Source: Phaeobacter sp. HF9A (GTDB lineage: Bacteria; Pseudomonadota; Alphaproteobacteria; Rhodobacterales; Rhodobacteraceae). Taken from it: DNA of 51,171 nucleotides. Below are positions 17,017 through 25,878 of the stretch, piece by piece; position 1 is the stretch's first letter; each line of letters starts with the position of its first letter. The notes beneath the pieces are model-generated. The model was not told the DNA's origin and ran no database searches. It saw only the letters and a list, made by a program, of their open reading frames with translations. The stretch is taken from contig NZ_JAATOX010000017.1 in assembly GCF_011806385.1 (NCBI RefSeq), forward strand, positions 1 to 51,171, given 5' to 3'. Made by a program: the position numbers and the translations under genes.

Positions 17017-18531
17017 TCAGCTCGTAAAGAGGTCGTTGAACTGGTCGCGCAGAATATTCTTCTGCACCTTGCCCATGGTGTTGCGCGGCAATTCCTCCAT
17101 CAGGATCAACTTGCGGGGATGCTTAAACCGCGCCAATTTGGCCTTCACCGCCTCCATCAGCGCATCCAGGTCCGGCGTCTGGCCTGGCTCGGGGATCACG
17201 ACCCCCAGAACGGTCTCTCCGAAATCCGGGTGCGGGACGCCGATGACGGCCGTCTCCAGAACGCCGTCCCCCTCATCCAGCACCAGTTCAATCTCTTTGG
17301 GGTAGATATTGTAGCCACCCGAGATAATCAGATCCTTGTTGCGACCAACGATCTGAACATAGCCGTCAGCATCAATCACGCCAAGATCGCCGGTGATAAA
17401 GAACCCATCCTCGCGCAGCTCCGCAGCGGTTTTCTCGGGCATCTGCCAATAGCCCTTGAACACATTTGCACCGCGCACCTCGATTTGGCCGACCTCGCCG
17501 TCAGGCAGGGTATCGCCGGTTTCCGGATTGGTGATCTTGAGCTCCACCCCCGGCAGGGGAAAACCGACAGTGCCGGCGCGCCGCTCCCCTTCATAAGGAT
17601 TGGAGGTGTTCATATTGGTTTCGGTCATACCGTAGCGTTCAAGGATGCGGTGACCGGTCCGCCCTTCGAACTGCACATGGGTTTCCGCCAGCAAGGGCGC
17701 CGAGCCGGACACAAACAGCCGCATGCCCGCCGCCAGTTCACGGGTGAAGCGCGCGTCGCCCAGAAGCCGGGTGTAGAATGTCGGAACCCCCATCATCGCC
17801 GTGGCCTCCGGCAGCCGCGCAAGCACCACGTCAAGATCGAACTTCGGCAAGAAGATCATGCTTCCGCCCGCCACCAGCGTCACGTTGCTGGCCACAAACA
17901 GCCCATGGGTATGAAAGATCGGCAGCGCATGCAGCAGCACGTCGTCAGCCGTGAAGCGCCATTCCCGCGCCAAGGTTTCCGCATTGGACAACAGGTTGTT
18001 CTGCGTCAGCATCGCGCCCTTGGACCGCCCGGTGGTGCCGGAGGTATAGAGGAAGGCCGCCAGATCCTCGCCGTCGCGATCAACAGTGGCAAACGCCTGC
18101 GGCATCTCGTGCGCCTGGCTCATCAGGCTGCCCGAGCCATCCGCATTCAGGGTTTCCAACTTGGCCCCGAGCTTGTGCGCAATCGGCGCCAGCGTGTCGG
18201 ATTTTGCGCCATCGCAGACCACCACAGAGGCACCGCTGTTTTCAATAAAATAGGAAAGCTCATCCGCCGTATAGGCCGTATTGAGCGGCAGAAAGATCAG
18301 CCCCGCCTGCGCGCAGGCGGCATAGAGCGCCAGCGCCTCGGGGGATTTCTCGACCTGCGCCGCCACCCTGTCCCCCGGCGTCATGCCGGATTGCACCAGC
18401 ACATGGGCAATCTGTGCGGCCCTGCCGAGAAAACCCTGATGGGTCATCACCGAATGGTCTGGCAAATACAGGAAAGGCGTATCCTTGCCAGCGTGGAGAC
18501 CAAACAAGCGATCATACAGGGGATTTGCCAT
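17017..18531 (-). CDS. matB: Malonyl-CoA synthetase MatB
   Basis: MatB (504 residues) activates malonate with ATP and CoA to malonyl-CoA. It is an adenylate-forming enzyme with A3 LYTSGTTGRSKGA (about 167-179), A5 YGMTETNM, A7/A8 TGDLGVIDADGYVQIVGR and the A10 lysine in PRNTMGKVQKN. MANPLYDRLF is the family N-terminus, so this start was chosen over one nine codons upstream; GAAAGG precedes it. Its first 20 bases overlap the end of matA. It is the last gene of matPQMAB. Malonate specificity rests on the neighbouring malonyl-CoA decarboxylase and on overall similarity to MatB of Rhizobium. Confidence 0.93.
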   Translation of the reverse strand: MANPLYDRLFGLHAGKDTPFLYLPDHSVMTHQGFLGRAAQIAHVLVQSGMTPGDRVAAQVEKSPEALALYAACAQAGLIFLPLNTAYTADELSYFIENSGASVVVCDGAKSDTLAPIAHKLGAKLETLNADGSGSLMSQAHEMPQAFATVDRDGEDLAAFLYTSGTTGRSKGAMLTQNNLLSNAETLAREWRFTADDVLLHALPIFHTHGLFVASNVTLVAGGSMIFLPKFDLDVVLARLPEATAMMGVPTFYTRLLGDARFTRELAAGMRLFVSGSAPLLAETHVQFEGRTGHRILERYGMTETNMNTSNPYEGERRAGTVGFPLPGVELKITNPETGDTLPDGEVGQIEVRGANVFKGYWQMPEKTAAELREDGFFITGDLGVIDADGYVQIVGRNKDLIISGGYNIYPKEIELVLDEGDGVLETAVIGVPHPDFGETVLGVVIPEPGQTPDLDALMEAVKAKLARFKHPRKLILMEELPRNTMGKVQKNILRDQFNDLFTS

Positions 18532-19786
18532 CGGGGTGCCTTTCTTGAATTTGGGCATAGGAGGAGGCCAAAGCCGTCACATCAGCGGCGGCTTCGATCT
18601 CTCGTGTGTTCGCAAATTTTTCGTGATTTTGGGCGGTTTTAGCAAGATCGTAAAGATAGTTCACCATGGTGCCACCGGATTGCGCGCGCCCCTTCTGTGA
18701 CGTGTCCGCATCGGCGTGAACCGCATGCAGGATGGCACCATTGCCGAGATGGAAACGCGCCACCGGATCATAGGGCAGACCACCCCGGCCCTTGGCCGTC
18801 AGCAAGTAATGGGCAGCAATGGCACGCATGGCCTCGGGGTCTTCCATATCCCAGTCCAGCCCTTCCTGTTGGAGCCAGCGGCTCAGCCCCGGGATTGGCG
18901 ACAGGGTGACAAAGGTCTTGAGCCCCGGCAGCTCCACCGCGAGATCACTGGCCACCTGTTTGATCAGGGAATTGCCAAAGGAGATGCTCGCCAGCCCCGC
19001 CTGACAGTTGGAAATCGAGTAGAACACGGCAGTATCCGCCTCTGCGGCCAGCAGCGCCTCGCGCCCTTCGACCAGCAGATCCTGGATCGAGCCGGGCACG
19101 CCGCGCGTCAGCGCCACCTCGACAAAGATCAGCGGCTCGTCCGGCATCGAGGGGTGAAAGAACGCAAAGCAGCGCCGGTCCGCAGGTTGCAGGCGGCGGC
19201 GCAGATCATCCCAGCTGTGTATCGCATGCACCGCCTCATAGGCGGTGATCTTTTCCAGAATATGCGCCGGCGTTTCCCAGTTGATGGGGCGCAGCACCAG
19301 AAAGCCGCGATTGAACCAACTGGCAAAAAGGTGGCGGAAATCGAGATCCAGCGCCTCCAGTTCCGGCTCCCCGCGCCCAAGCCGCAACAGGTCCGCGCGC
19401 ATCTGCACCAGGCTGCCGGTGGCATTGGGAACCCGGTTCAGATAGCGGATCAGCTCCTGGCGGCGGGGTTCCGCCGCCGTCATAAACGCTCGGTATGTGG
19501 CCTTTGACGGGGTGGCCTCATAGGCGTCAAGCGTGTTGCGCACGGTCTCCGGGTCGATATTCATCGCCTGCGCAATGTGCTGAAAAAAGGCCAGTTTCTG
19601 TTCGTCCTCCAGTGCCGGAAACCGGGCCAGGATTTCCTCGGCCAGTGCCAGACCAGAGGTCTCGCCGGCGGAGCTGACCAGTGCCATGGCCAGCTCCTCC
19701 AGCGGCCGCCCATCCAACGGCGCCGCACTGGCCCGGCGCTGGCGGCGCTCAAATACGGTCGAAAGAAGCTCGGCAAGGATGCTCAT
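18512..19786 (-). CDS. matA: Malonyl-CoA decarboxylase MatA
   Basis: MatA (424 residues) converts malonyl-CoA to acetyl-CoA and CO2. The N-terminal helical region (about 80-170) and the GNAT-like catalytic domain are both present. The conserved catalytic stretch includes SNCQAGLASISFGNSLIKQV, TLSPIPGL and the C-terminal PVARFHLGNGA with GGTMVNYLYDL. The length is close to bacterial MatA. The ATG at 19786 overlaps the matM stop (ATGA), and the 3' end overlaps matB by 20 bases. Together with matB and the TRAP genes it lets the cell use malonate as a carbon source. Confidence 0.93.
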   Translation of the reverse strand: MSILAELLSTVFERRQRRASAAPLDGRPLEELAMALVSSAGETSGLALAEEILARFPALEDEQKLAFFQHIAQAMNIDPETVRNTLDAYEATPSKATYRAFMTAAEPRRQELIRYLNRVPNATGSLVQMRADLLRLGRGEPELEALDLDFRHLFASWFNRGFLVLRPINWETPAHILEKITAYEAVHAIHSWDDLRRRLQPADRRCFAFFHPSMPDEPLIFVEVALTRGVPGSIQDLLVEGREALLAAEADTAVFYSISNCQAGLASISFGNSLIKQVASDLAVELPGLKTFVTLSPIPGLSRWLQQEGLDWDMEDPEAMRAIAAHYLLTAKGRGGLPYDPVARFHLGNGAILHAVHADADTSQKGRAQSGGTMVNYLYDLAKTAQNHEKFANTREIEAAADVTALASSYAQIQERHPDGKSPV

Positions 19787-21099
19787 AGCGCGTCCCCCAT
19801 GACCATATTCGGCAACCAGGTCGCCAGCCCCGGCATCAGGCACAGCAAGATGATCGCCAGGATCATGCAGGCCACATAGGGCAAGGAGCCGGTCAGGATG
19901 GTCTTGAGCGGAATATCCGGCGCGATCCCGTTGATGACATAGAGATTCAGCCCCACCGGCGGTGAAATCAGGCCGATTTCCATATTGATGGTCAGCACGA
20001 CGGCGAACCAGATCGGATCAAACCCGGCAGTGGTAATGATCGGCAGCAAAATCGGCGCGGCCATCAGGATCACGGCCACGGGCGGCAAGAAGAACCCAGC
20101 GATCAGCAAGAAAACATTGACCGCCCCCATCAGCACCCAGCGGCTGACGTCCAGCGTGCCGATCCACTCGGCAATCGCCTGGGTGATAAACAGCGAGGAC
20201 AGCATGTAGGAAAACACCCCGGCGGCGGCGATGATGAACAGGATCATCACCGATTCCTTGGTGCTGTCACGCAGCACCACCCAGAGCGCGCGAGGATGCC
20301 AGAGTTTATAGATGATCATCGCGATCATAAGACACAGAAGCGCACCCACCGCAGCGGTCTCCGACGGGGTCGCGATGCCGCCATACATGGCATAGAGCAC
20401 CCCGAGGATGATCGCCAGGAAGGGCAGCACCCGCGGCAGGATCTCGAACCGTTCCGCCCAGCTATAGCTGCCCGCGCTCAGCCGCCCTGCCTCGCCCGAG
20501 CGCCAGGTCGAATAGAGCGACCAGGCCATGAACAGACCTACCAGCAGCAGCCCCGGGATCACCCCGGCCAGGAAAAGCCGGCCGATCGAGGTCTCGGTGG
20601 CGATGCCATAGACGATCATCGTGACAGAAGGCGGGATCAGGATGCCCAGCGTCCCCCCGGCAGCGATGGATCCCGCAGCAACGCCTTCGGGGTAGCCGCG
20701 CTTGCGCATCTCGGGAATGCCCATCTTGCCGATCGCCGCGCAGGTTGCCGGCGACGATCCCGACATCGCCGCAAATAGGGCACAGGCGCCAAGGTTGGAC
20801 ACCACCAGCCCGCCCGGCACCCGCGTCAGCCAGCGCTCCAGCGCCTCATAAAGATCGGCTCCGGCGCGGGTGGAGGCGATCGAGGCCCCCATGATGATGA
20901 ACATCGGGATCGAGAGCAGCGCGAAATTATCAAGTTTGCCAAACAGGATTTCCGGCATCAGCTCGAGCGAGCGCGGCCCGTCAAAGATAACCAGAAACCC
21001 ACCCGACACGATCAGCAGCCCAATGGCCACCGACACGCCGGAGAAGAGAACAAGGATGGTGGCCAGCGCCACAATCCCGCCAAGCAGAAGCGGATCCAT
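19783..21099 (-). CDS. matM: TRAP transporter large permease (DctM type), malonate
   Basis: The 438-residue protein has about 12 membrane helices and DctM-family signatures: SGSSPATCAAIGKMGIPEM, GSIAAGGTLGILIPPS and the late ISPPVGLNLYVINGIA. It should move the substrate, driven by the sodium or proton gradient, with the small permease and the binding protein. Two starts are possible. The GTG at 21108 overlaps the small-permease stop, while the ATG at 21099 has GGAG eight bases upstream and was chosen. The gene is coupled to matA by an ATGA overlap. Confidence 0.92.
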   Translation of the reverse strand: MDPLLLGGIVALATILVLFSGVSVAIGLLIVSGGFLVIFDGPRSLELMPEILFGKLDNFALLSIPMFIIMGASIASTRAGADLYEALERWLTRVPGGLVVSNLGACALFAAMSGSSPATCAAIGKMGIPEMRKRGYPEGVAAGSIAAGGTLGILIPPSVTMIVYGIATETSIGRLFLAGVIPGLLLVGLFMAWSLYSTWRSGEAGRLSAGSYSWAERFEILPRVLPFLAIILGVLYAMYGGIATPSETAAVGALLCLMIAMIIYKLWHPRALWVVLRDSTKESVMILFIIAAAGVFSYMLSSLFITQAIAEWIGTLDVSRWVLMGAVNVFLLIAGFFLPPVAVILMAAPILLPIITTAGFDPIWFAVVLTINMEIGLISPPVGLNLYVINGIAPDIPLKTILTGSLPYVACMILAIILLCLMPGLATWLPNMVMGDAL

Positions 21100-21104
21100 C
21101 GGTG

Positions 21105-21647
21105 TCACTCCAGTCCAAAGGGTTTATCAACGCCGGTCAACACGGCAATGAGGTCGGCAATCAGCTGCAACAGCAGCAGCGCAAACCCCACCGGAATCGA
21201 CAGATAGGGGATCCACAGCCGCACCCCCCAGATGGTGTCGGAGCGCCAGCCCCGCTCATAGGCGAAATGCCAGTAGTCATACCCATACCAGAGCATGATC
21301 GCGACAATGGTGATGGAGAGCGCGGAGGTCAGCAGCGCCAGCACAAACCGGGGCCGTGCGGACAGCGCCAGCGGCACCAGATCCACGTTCACATGCCCGC
21401 GCAGCCGCTGCACATAGGGCAGCCCGATCAGCGTCGCCGCGATAACCAGATAGACCACCGCCTCTGTTTGCCAGACGGTGGAACCATTGAGCACGAAGCG
21501 GACCACGATCATCTGGCAGGTGATCGCCACCGCCGCAACGATCATGCCTGCCGAACACCAGCCCGCCAGCGTCGAAAGCGCGGCTATGGCGCGCAGAAAG
21601 GGGTTTCGGCCCGCTTGTGCAATTGTCGCCGAAGTATGACCGGCCAT
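21105..21647 (-). CDS. matQ: TRAP transporter small permease (DctQ type), malonate
   Basis: This 180-residue membrane protein has four predicted helices, as in DctQ proteins. The second helix region includes ITCQMIVVRFVLNGSTVWQTE, close to the usual family motif. The start MAGHTSATIAQAG was chosen because GGGAG lies seven bases upstream; the 21-residue extension before it is polar. It follows the binding-protein gene after 93 bases that hold a 12-nt palindrome, CTGAGATCTCAG (21680-21691), and it ends within the start of the large-permease gene. Confidence 0.9.
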   Translation of the reverse strand: MAGHTSATIAQAGRNPFLRAIAALSTLAGWCSAGMIVAAVAITCQMIVVRFVLNGSTVWQTEAVVYLVIAATLIGLPYVQRLRGHVNVDLVPLALSARPRFVLALLTSALSITIVAIMLWYGYDYWHFAYERGWRSDTIWGVRLWIPYLSIPVGFALLLLQLIADLIAVLTGVDKPFGLE

Positions 21648-21740
21648 TCTTGTCTCCCTAGGGTAACGGATCAGATCGCCTGAGATCTCAGACAACGATG
21701 GGAAGGGCACGGCAGCCTGCCGCCCCCTCCCCGATGCGGA

Positions 21741-22727
21741 TCACTCGACGGCCAGCGCCAGATCGAGCAGATGCTGCCCGTCCGGGACCTCATCGACGAA
21801 TTGCTTGTAAGAGGTCTCCATCGCCAGCGCGCGCCAGGCCGCGAAATCCTCGGCGGTCATTTCTGCCAGCTCGACACCGGCATCGGCAAAGACCTTGGCC
21901 GATGCGGCATCCTGTTTCTTGGCTTCTTCCAGATAGAAGGCCTGAGCTTTTTCCGAAGCCGCCATCAGGGCAGCCTGTTGCGCTTCTGTCAGCCCCTCAA
22001 AGGTGGATTTGTTCATCAACAGCGGCTGATACATGAACCACAGCGCCACCTCGCCAGCCGGGGTGTAGCAGCTGACCTGCTCGTAAATCCGATAGGACAC
22101 GAAGGACGACGAGGACGTATTGGCGGCCTGAAGCACCCCTGTCTGCATGGCGTTATAAATCTCGGAAGACGCCATCGAGGCAATCGACGCCCCGGCCCCT
22201 GCCAACATCTGCTCAAAGGATTTTCCCGCCGCACGGGTTTGCAGCCCGGCGACATCCTCGGGTGCGGTGATGCATTTGTCCTTGCCGGCAAAACCGCCCG
22301 CCAAATAGCCATGCACCAGCACCATCACATCGTCTTCGGCCATTTTCTCTTCCAGCGCCGCCATGAAGGGCGAGTCGGACAGCCGCGCGGCGTGATCGTG
22401 GTTTTTCACCAGCCCCGGCATCAACGTCAGGTTATAGGCCGGCTGCTGTCCGCCGGCGTAGCTGAGCGGCAGAACCGTCATGTCGAGCTGGCCGCGGCTC
22501 AGCGGCTTATACTGCTCGCGCGGTTTGAACAGCGATTTGGACCCAAAGATCTTGATCTCCAGATCCACATCGGCCGCCGCCACATCATCGGCAACCATTT
22601 GTGCCACCTGGTGGCGGATATCCTTGTTCGACCATTGATGCGACAGGCGCAGCTCGGTTGCCTGGGCCTGCGCCCCGGCAGCGGTCAGGGCAGCGCCCAG
22701 CACAGCGGCTTTCAAAATTGATTTCAT
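21741..22727 (-). CDS. matP: TRAP transporter substrate-binding protein (DctP type), malonate
   Basis: The 328-residue periplasmic binding protein begins with a signal peptide (MKSILKAAVLGAALTAAGAQ, with cleavage probably after AQA). It is of the DctP family: the conserved arginine that grips a substrate carboxylate is expected in LQTRAAGKSFEQM near residue 165, and LQAANTSSSSFVSYRIYEQ follows. GGAGG stands before the ATG. It heads the matPQMAB operon and is divergent from a GntR gene. The assignment to malonate comes from matA and matB in the same operon; the fold itself accepts many carboxylates. Confidence 0.9.
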   Translation of the reverse strand: MKSILKAAVLGAALTAAGAQAQATELRLSHQWSNKDIRHQVAQMVADDVAAADVDLEIKIFGSKSLFKPREQYKPLSRGQLDMTVLPLSYAGGQQPAYNLTLMPGLVKNHDHAARLSDSPFMAALEEKMAEDDVMVLVHGYLAGGFAGKDKCITAPEDVAGLQTRAAGKSFEQMLAGAGASIASMASSEIYNAMQTGVLQAANTSSSSFVSYRIYEQVSCYTPAGEVALWFMYQPLLMNKSTFEGLTEAQQAALMAASEKAQAFYLEEAKKQDAASAKVFADAGVELAEMTAEDFAAWRALAMETSYKQFVDEVPDGQHLLDLALAVE

Positions 22728-22777
22728 GTTTTCCTCCCTTGGCTCCCCGCAATCGCGAGGATGAAGGAAACCTAAAC

Positions 22778-22813
22778 GTCAATTGTTTTTATCGTCAATG
22801 TTTTTGTATACAA
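22778..22813. promoter_or_regulatory. Repeats and palindrome in the matP-matR divergent region
   Basis: A palindrome TTGTATACAA (22804-22813) is perfect over ten bases and resembles operators of FCD-type GntR proteins. Just before it, CGTCAATTGTTTTTAT (from 22778) and CGTCAATGTTTTTGTAT (from 22793) form an imperfect direct repeat with a 15-base step. The element lies about 50-80 bases from each of the two divergent starts and is the best candidate MatR site. Confidence 0.55.
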
Positions 22814-22859
22814 GATTTCAATTCTTGATTTTCAAAAAGATCATGATACGGCTATCGCT

Positions 22860-23516
22860 ATGAACAAACGCCAGGCTGACACCATTGCAGAGCAGATCGA
22901 AGAACGGATCTTTGACGGGTCTTTCGCGCATGGAGATCGGCTGGACGAGGTTCGCCTTGCCGAACAATTTGGTGTCTCACGCACCCCTATTCGCGAGGCG
23001 ATTCAACGGCTTGCCCTATCCGGCCTGGTTGAGCTGATCCCCCGTCGCGGCGCCTTCGTGCGCCAACCCGGACCGGTAGAGCTGATCGAGATGTTTGAAG
23101 TGATGGCAGAGCTGGAAGCCGTCTGCGGCCGGCTTGCCGCGCGACGTATTTCAGATGCCGCGCTCACCGAGCTGGCCGAGGCCAACCGCAAATGCCAGCA
23201 GGCCGTCGCGCAAAAGGATGCTGATTCCTACTACCTGGAAAACGAGCATTTCCACAGAATCATCTACGAGCAGTCCGGCAACGGCTTTCTCGCGCAGGAA
23301 GCCGCCAAACTGCACAAACGGCTGCAACCGTTTCGCCGCTTGCAACTGCGATTTCGGGGGCGGATGGCGCAGTCCATGGCGGAACATGAAAGCATCGTCC
23401 AGGCTCTGCGCAGCGGCGAAGCGGAACGCGCCGCAAATGTGCTGCGCGATCATGTTGCCGTGCAGGGCGAGAAGTTCCATCAGCTGATGGCCAACCTGAA
23501 AAACACGCCCGGATAG
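22860..23516 (+). CDS. matR: GntR-family regulator, FCD type, probable malonate regulator MatR
   Basis: The 218-residue protein has a winged helix (residues about 5-70, with LAEQFGVSRTPIREAIQRL and the wing IPRRGAFV) and an FCD ligand-binding domain (about 78-205). The latter includes NEHFHRIIYEQSGN and late histidines in EHESIV and LRDHVAVQGEKFH, typical of metal-assisted carboxylate sensing. It is divergent from matP with 132 bases between, where a TTGTATACAA palindrome sits. MatR in Rhizobium is a GntR protein that responds to malonate, so this name is a context-based inference. It ends ten bases before the convergent HxlR gene. Confidence 0.85.
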   Translation: MNKRQADTIAEQIEERIFDGSFAHGDRLDEVRLAEQFGVSRTPIREAIQRLALSGLVELIPRRGAFVRQPGPVELIEMFEVMAELEAVCGRLAARRISDAALTELAEANRKCQQAVAQKDADSYYLENEHFHRIIYEQSGNGFLAQEAAKLHKRLQPFRRLQLRFRGRMAQSMAEHESIVQALRSGEAERAANVLRDHVAVQGEKFHQLMANLKNTPG

Positions 23517-23526
23517 CGCGCCCCGG

Positions 23527-23907
23527 TCAGGCCCGCGCGGCCTCTGCGGCGCGATCCGCCTGCTGCAAGAGCTGCTCATTCAGCGCGTCTTCCAGGAAAT
23601 GCGCCAGTGCCGCGATCCGCTCAGAGGCGCCCTCGCCCAGCGGTGTCAGGGAATATTCCACATGCGGGGGCACCACCTTATAGGCCACCCGCCGCACGAA
23701 CCCGTCCTGCTCCAGCGTCTTCAGAGATTGCGCCAACATACGCTCGCTGACCCCTTCGATCCGGCGACGCAGATCGCTGTAGCGATGGGTGCCGTCCTGA
23801 AGCGCCAGAAGCACCAGCACCCCCCATTTGCTGGTCACATGGTTCATCAGCCGCCGCGAGGGGCATTTCTCGCACAGAACATCGGCTTTCTGCGATATCT
23901 CGGACAA
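23527..23907 (-). CDS. HxlR-family transcriptional regulator
   Basis: This 126-residue winged-helix protein has the family features: an early cysteine pair in VLCEKCPSRR, the core WGVLVLLAL, SDLRRRIEGVSERMLAQSLKTL as the recognition region and the wing YKVVPPHVEYSLTPLG. Cysteines near the N-terminus may sense oxidants or electrophiles, as in HypR and QorR. The start is TTG at 23907, with GGAAAG eight bases before it; no in-frame ATG fits the family N-terminus. It is divergent from the qorB-like gene, the same pairing as ytfH/qorB of Escherichia coli, so it probably represses that gene. Confidence 0.87.
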   Translation of the reverse strand: MSEISQKADVLCEKCPSRRLMNHVTSKWGVLVLLALQDGTHRYSDLRRRIEGVSERMLAQSLKTLEQDGFVRRVAYKVVPPHVEYSLTPLGEGASERIAALAHFLEDALNEQLLQQADRAAEAARA

Positions 23908-23927
23908 CCTGCGCTTTCCTCATACTA

Positions 23928-23958
23928 ACAAATTTGTGCGTACTTCCATTTCAGAAGT
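23928..23958. promoter_or_regulatory. Two palindromes between HxlR and qorB-like genes
   Basis: ACAAATTTGT (23928-23937) is a perfect ten-base palindrome, and ACTTC-N7-GAAGT (23942-23958) is a second inverted repeat. Both lie between the divergent starts and are candidate HxlR binding sites; HxlR operators often contain a GTAC/ACTT half site of this kind. Confidence 0.5.
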
Positions 23959-24029
23959 TAGGGATTAGGTTGCCAGCTGTCAACGCCGCCACATGGGCCG
24001 CAAAACAGAACTCAATGACGGAGCACATC

Positions 24030-24872
24030 ATGACCCTTGCCGTAACCGGAGCCAGCGGACAGCTGGGCCGCCTCGCCATCGCCAAACTCAAGACCCTGGT
24101 CCCGGCGGACTCCATCGTGGCACTCGCGCGCACGCCGGAGAAAATCGCCGATCTGGGCGTTGAGGCCCGCGCCTTTGACTACACCACCCCAGAGACGCTC
24201 GCCCCCGCGCTTGAAGGCGTTGAGGTGCTGGCGCTGATTTCCTCCAGCGATTTCAATGACCGCGCTGGCCAGCACCGGAACGTCATCGAGGCCGCCAAAT
24301 CCGCCGGTGTAAAGCGGCTGGTCTATACCTCGATCCTGAAAGCGGATCAGACGCCGCTCCTGATTGCCCAGGATCACAAGGCAACCGAGGCGCTCTTGGC
24401 GGCATCCGGCCTCACCACAACGATCCTGCGCAATGGCTGGTACACCGAAAACTGGACCGGCGCGCTGCCCACCGCGATCGAGGCTGGCGCCCTTATCGGC
24501 GCGGTTGGCAATGGTCGCGTCAGCCCCGCCACCCGTCAGGACTATGCCGAGGCCCTGGCCGCGGTGCTGGCGGGCGATGGCCATGACAACAAAATCTACG
24601 AGCTTGGTGGCGAGGTATTCACCATGCCGGGCCTCGCCGCTGAACTCTCCAAACAGACGGGAAAAGACATTCCCTACAACAACCTGGACAAGGCCACCTA
24701 TGAAACCATCCTGCGGGACTTCGGCCTGCCGGACGGTTTTGCCGCACTTCTTGCGGATGCGGATGCCGGTGCCGCAGAGGGCTGGTTGCTTGACGAAAGC
24801 GGCACCTTGGCCGAGCTCATCGGTCGCGCTCCGACCCCGATGCACAGCGCCGTGACGGCGGCGCTCGGCTAA
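24030..24872 (+). CDS. qorB: QorB-like NAD(P)H:quinone oxidoreductase
   Basis: The 280-residue protein is an atypical short-chain reductase (NmrA/QorB type) that binds NAD(P)H through TGASGQLGRLA near its N-terminus. LVYTSILKADQTPL and AQDHKATEALLAASGL follow as in QorB (YtfG). It should reduce quinones in the cytoplasm and help against quinone or aldehyde stress. MTLAVTGASG was taken as the start because GGAG lies eight bases upstream; an earlier ATG at 24015 is in frame but lacks a site. The divergent HxlR gene makes the same pair as in Escherichia coli. A SnoaL-like gene follows 24 bases later. Confidence 0.87.
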   Translation: MTLAVTGASGQLGRLAIAKLKTLVPADSIVALARTPEKIADLGVEARAFDYTTPETLAPALEGVEVLALISSSDFNDRAGQHRNVIEAAKSAGVKRLVYTSILKADQTPLLIAQDHKATEALLAASGLTTTILRNGWYTENWTGALPTAIEAGALIGAVGNGRVSPATRQDYAEALAAVLAGDGHDNKIYELGGEVFTMPGLAAELSKQTGKDIPYNNLDKATYETILRDFGLPDGFAALLADADAGAAEGWLLDESGTLAELIGRAPTPMHSAVTAALG

Positions 24873-24896
24873 GTATCAATCATCAGAGGATTCACC

Positions 24897-25334
24897 ATGA
24901 AGCATAAAATCGCTGCCTGCGCCCTTTTGGCGACAACCACTCTCGCCCCGCTGTCTGCCTTCGCGGACACCTCCAAGGAGCTGGTGGTCAAGGCCATCAC
25001 AGAGCTGTTCATTGATGGCGATGTCGCCGCGATTGACCGCTACTGGGCCGAGGATTACATCCAGCACAACCCGATGTTTCCGTCGGGGCGGGAGGTGATC
25101 AAAGGCCTCTTCGGCAACACGCCGCCCGATTTCAGATACGAGATGGGGATGGTGATTGCCGAGGACGACCTCGTCGCGCTGCACGGGCGGTATTCCGGCT
25201 TTGGTCCAAAGCCGATGATCGCGGTGGACATCTTCCGCGTTGAGGATGGCAAGATCGCCGAGCATTGGGATATCCTGCAAGAAGAAGTGCAGGACACGGT
25301 CTCTGGCAATCCGATGTTTACACCGGGGGAATAA
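24897..25334 (+). CDS. Exported SnoaL-like (NTF2-fold) protein
   Basis: This 145-residue protein begins with a signal peptide (MKHKIAACALLATTTLAPLS, cleavage probably after AFA) and continues with one NTF2/SnoaL cone fold. YIQHNPMFPSGREVIKGLF and EHWDILQEE match the predicted-ester-cyclase subgroup. It is in one operon with the qorB-like gene (AGAGGA ribosome site). The role is unknown. An exported small-molecule isomerase or binding protein acting on the same compounds as QorB is possible but is only an inference. Confidence 0.8.
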   Translation: MKHKIAACALLATTTLAPLSAFADTSKELVVKAITELFIDGDVAAIDRYWAEDYIQHNPMFPSGREVIKGLFGNTPPDFRYEMGMVIAEDDLVALHGRYSGFGPKPMIAVDIFRVEDGKIAEHWDILQEEVQDTVSGNPMFTPGE

Positions 25335-25367
25335 TCCCGCGCGGCACGCAGGCCGCATGACACCACC

Positions 25368-25389
25368 GCCTGCCGCGCCAGCGGCAGGC
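25368..25389. terminator. Convergent-gene hairpin
   Basis: A perfect nine-base stem GCCTGCCGC/GCGGCAGGC closes a GCCA loop between the convergent SnoaL-like and rbsD genes. No T-run follows in either direction, so termination would be weak or factor-assisted. Confidence 0.5.
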
Positions 25390-25403
25390 CCGCGTCAACG
25401 CCG

Positions 25404-25808
25404 CTAGAACGCCACGCCGCTGATCAGGATGATATTGGCATATGGCGTGATCTCGCCACTGCGCAGAATCGCGCGCGACTGGCGGCTACGGTCCTTGAAG
25501 GCCGCGTGCGACAGCTGCTGTGCCGCGATCTCCTTGTCCGGGGACCAGAGGTCAAGCTCGGCCCGGAAACGCTCCTCCACGGGGCCGCGTGCCTCATGAG
25601 CCCAGATCGCGCCTTCGATCACCAGCTCCTGCCGGAGGGTTTCCAGCACATCCCAGAGCGAGGGCTTGCCGAATGTCAGCGAGAGGTCAATCACCTGCAC
25701 CCCAGCGGGACAGGGCAGCCCGGCATCACAGATCGTAATCTCGTCCAGATGCCCCAGCCGTGCCACAAGCGCGCTGATGTCGCGATTGAGTATGCCGTGT
25801 TTTTTCAT
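25404..25808 (-). CDS. rbsD: RbsD-family sugar pyranase
   Basis: RbsD (134 residues) interconverts pyranose and furanose forms of ribose. All active-site landmarks of the Bacillus subtilis enzyme are kept: MKKHGILN, the histidine in LGH (residue 20), DAGLP, LSH and TPYAN near the C-terminus. The start at MKKHGILN is the family N-terminus, and a 35-residue upstream extension was rejected. The gene is the last of a minus-strand series after the GntR gene of the galactofuranose-type ABC operon, 70 bases behind it. This context suggests it works on a sugar that enters as a furanose. Confidence 0.9.
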   Translation of the reverse strand: MKKHGILNRDISALVARLGHLDEITICDAGLPCPAGVQVIDLSLTFGKPSLWDVLETLRQELVIEGAIWAHEARGPVEERFRAELDLWSPDKEIAAQQLSHAAFKDRSRQSRAILRSGEITPYANIILISGVAF

Positions 25809-25878
25809 GATACGCCCAGCCCTGCCACCTGTGTCCTGCAAAGGATAGCAGTCGCGATCCCCCTGCCGCAACGCGCAT

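Noticed and set aside
21680-21691. Palindrome CTGAGATCTCAG between matP and matQ as a main operator
   Set aside because: It lies inside the operon rather than at its promoter, so it was only mentioned in the matQ entry.
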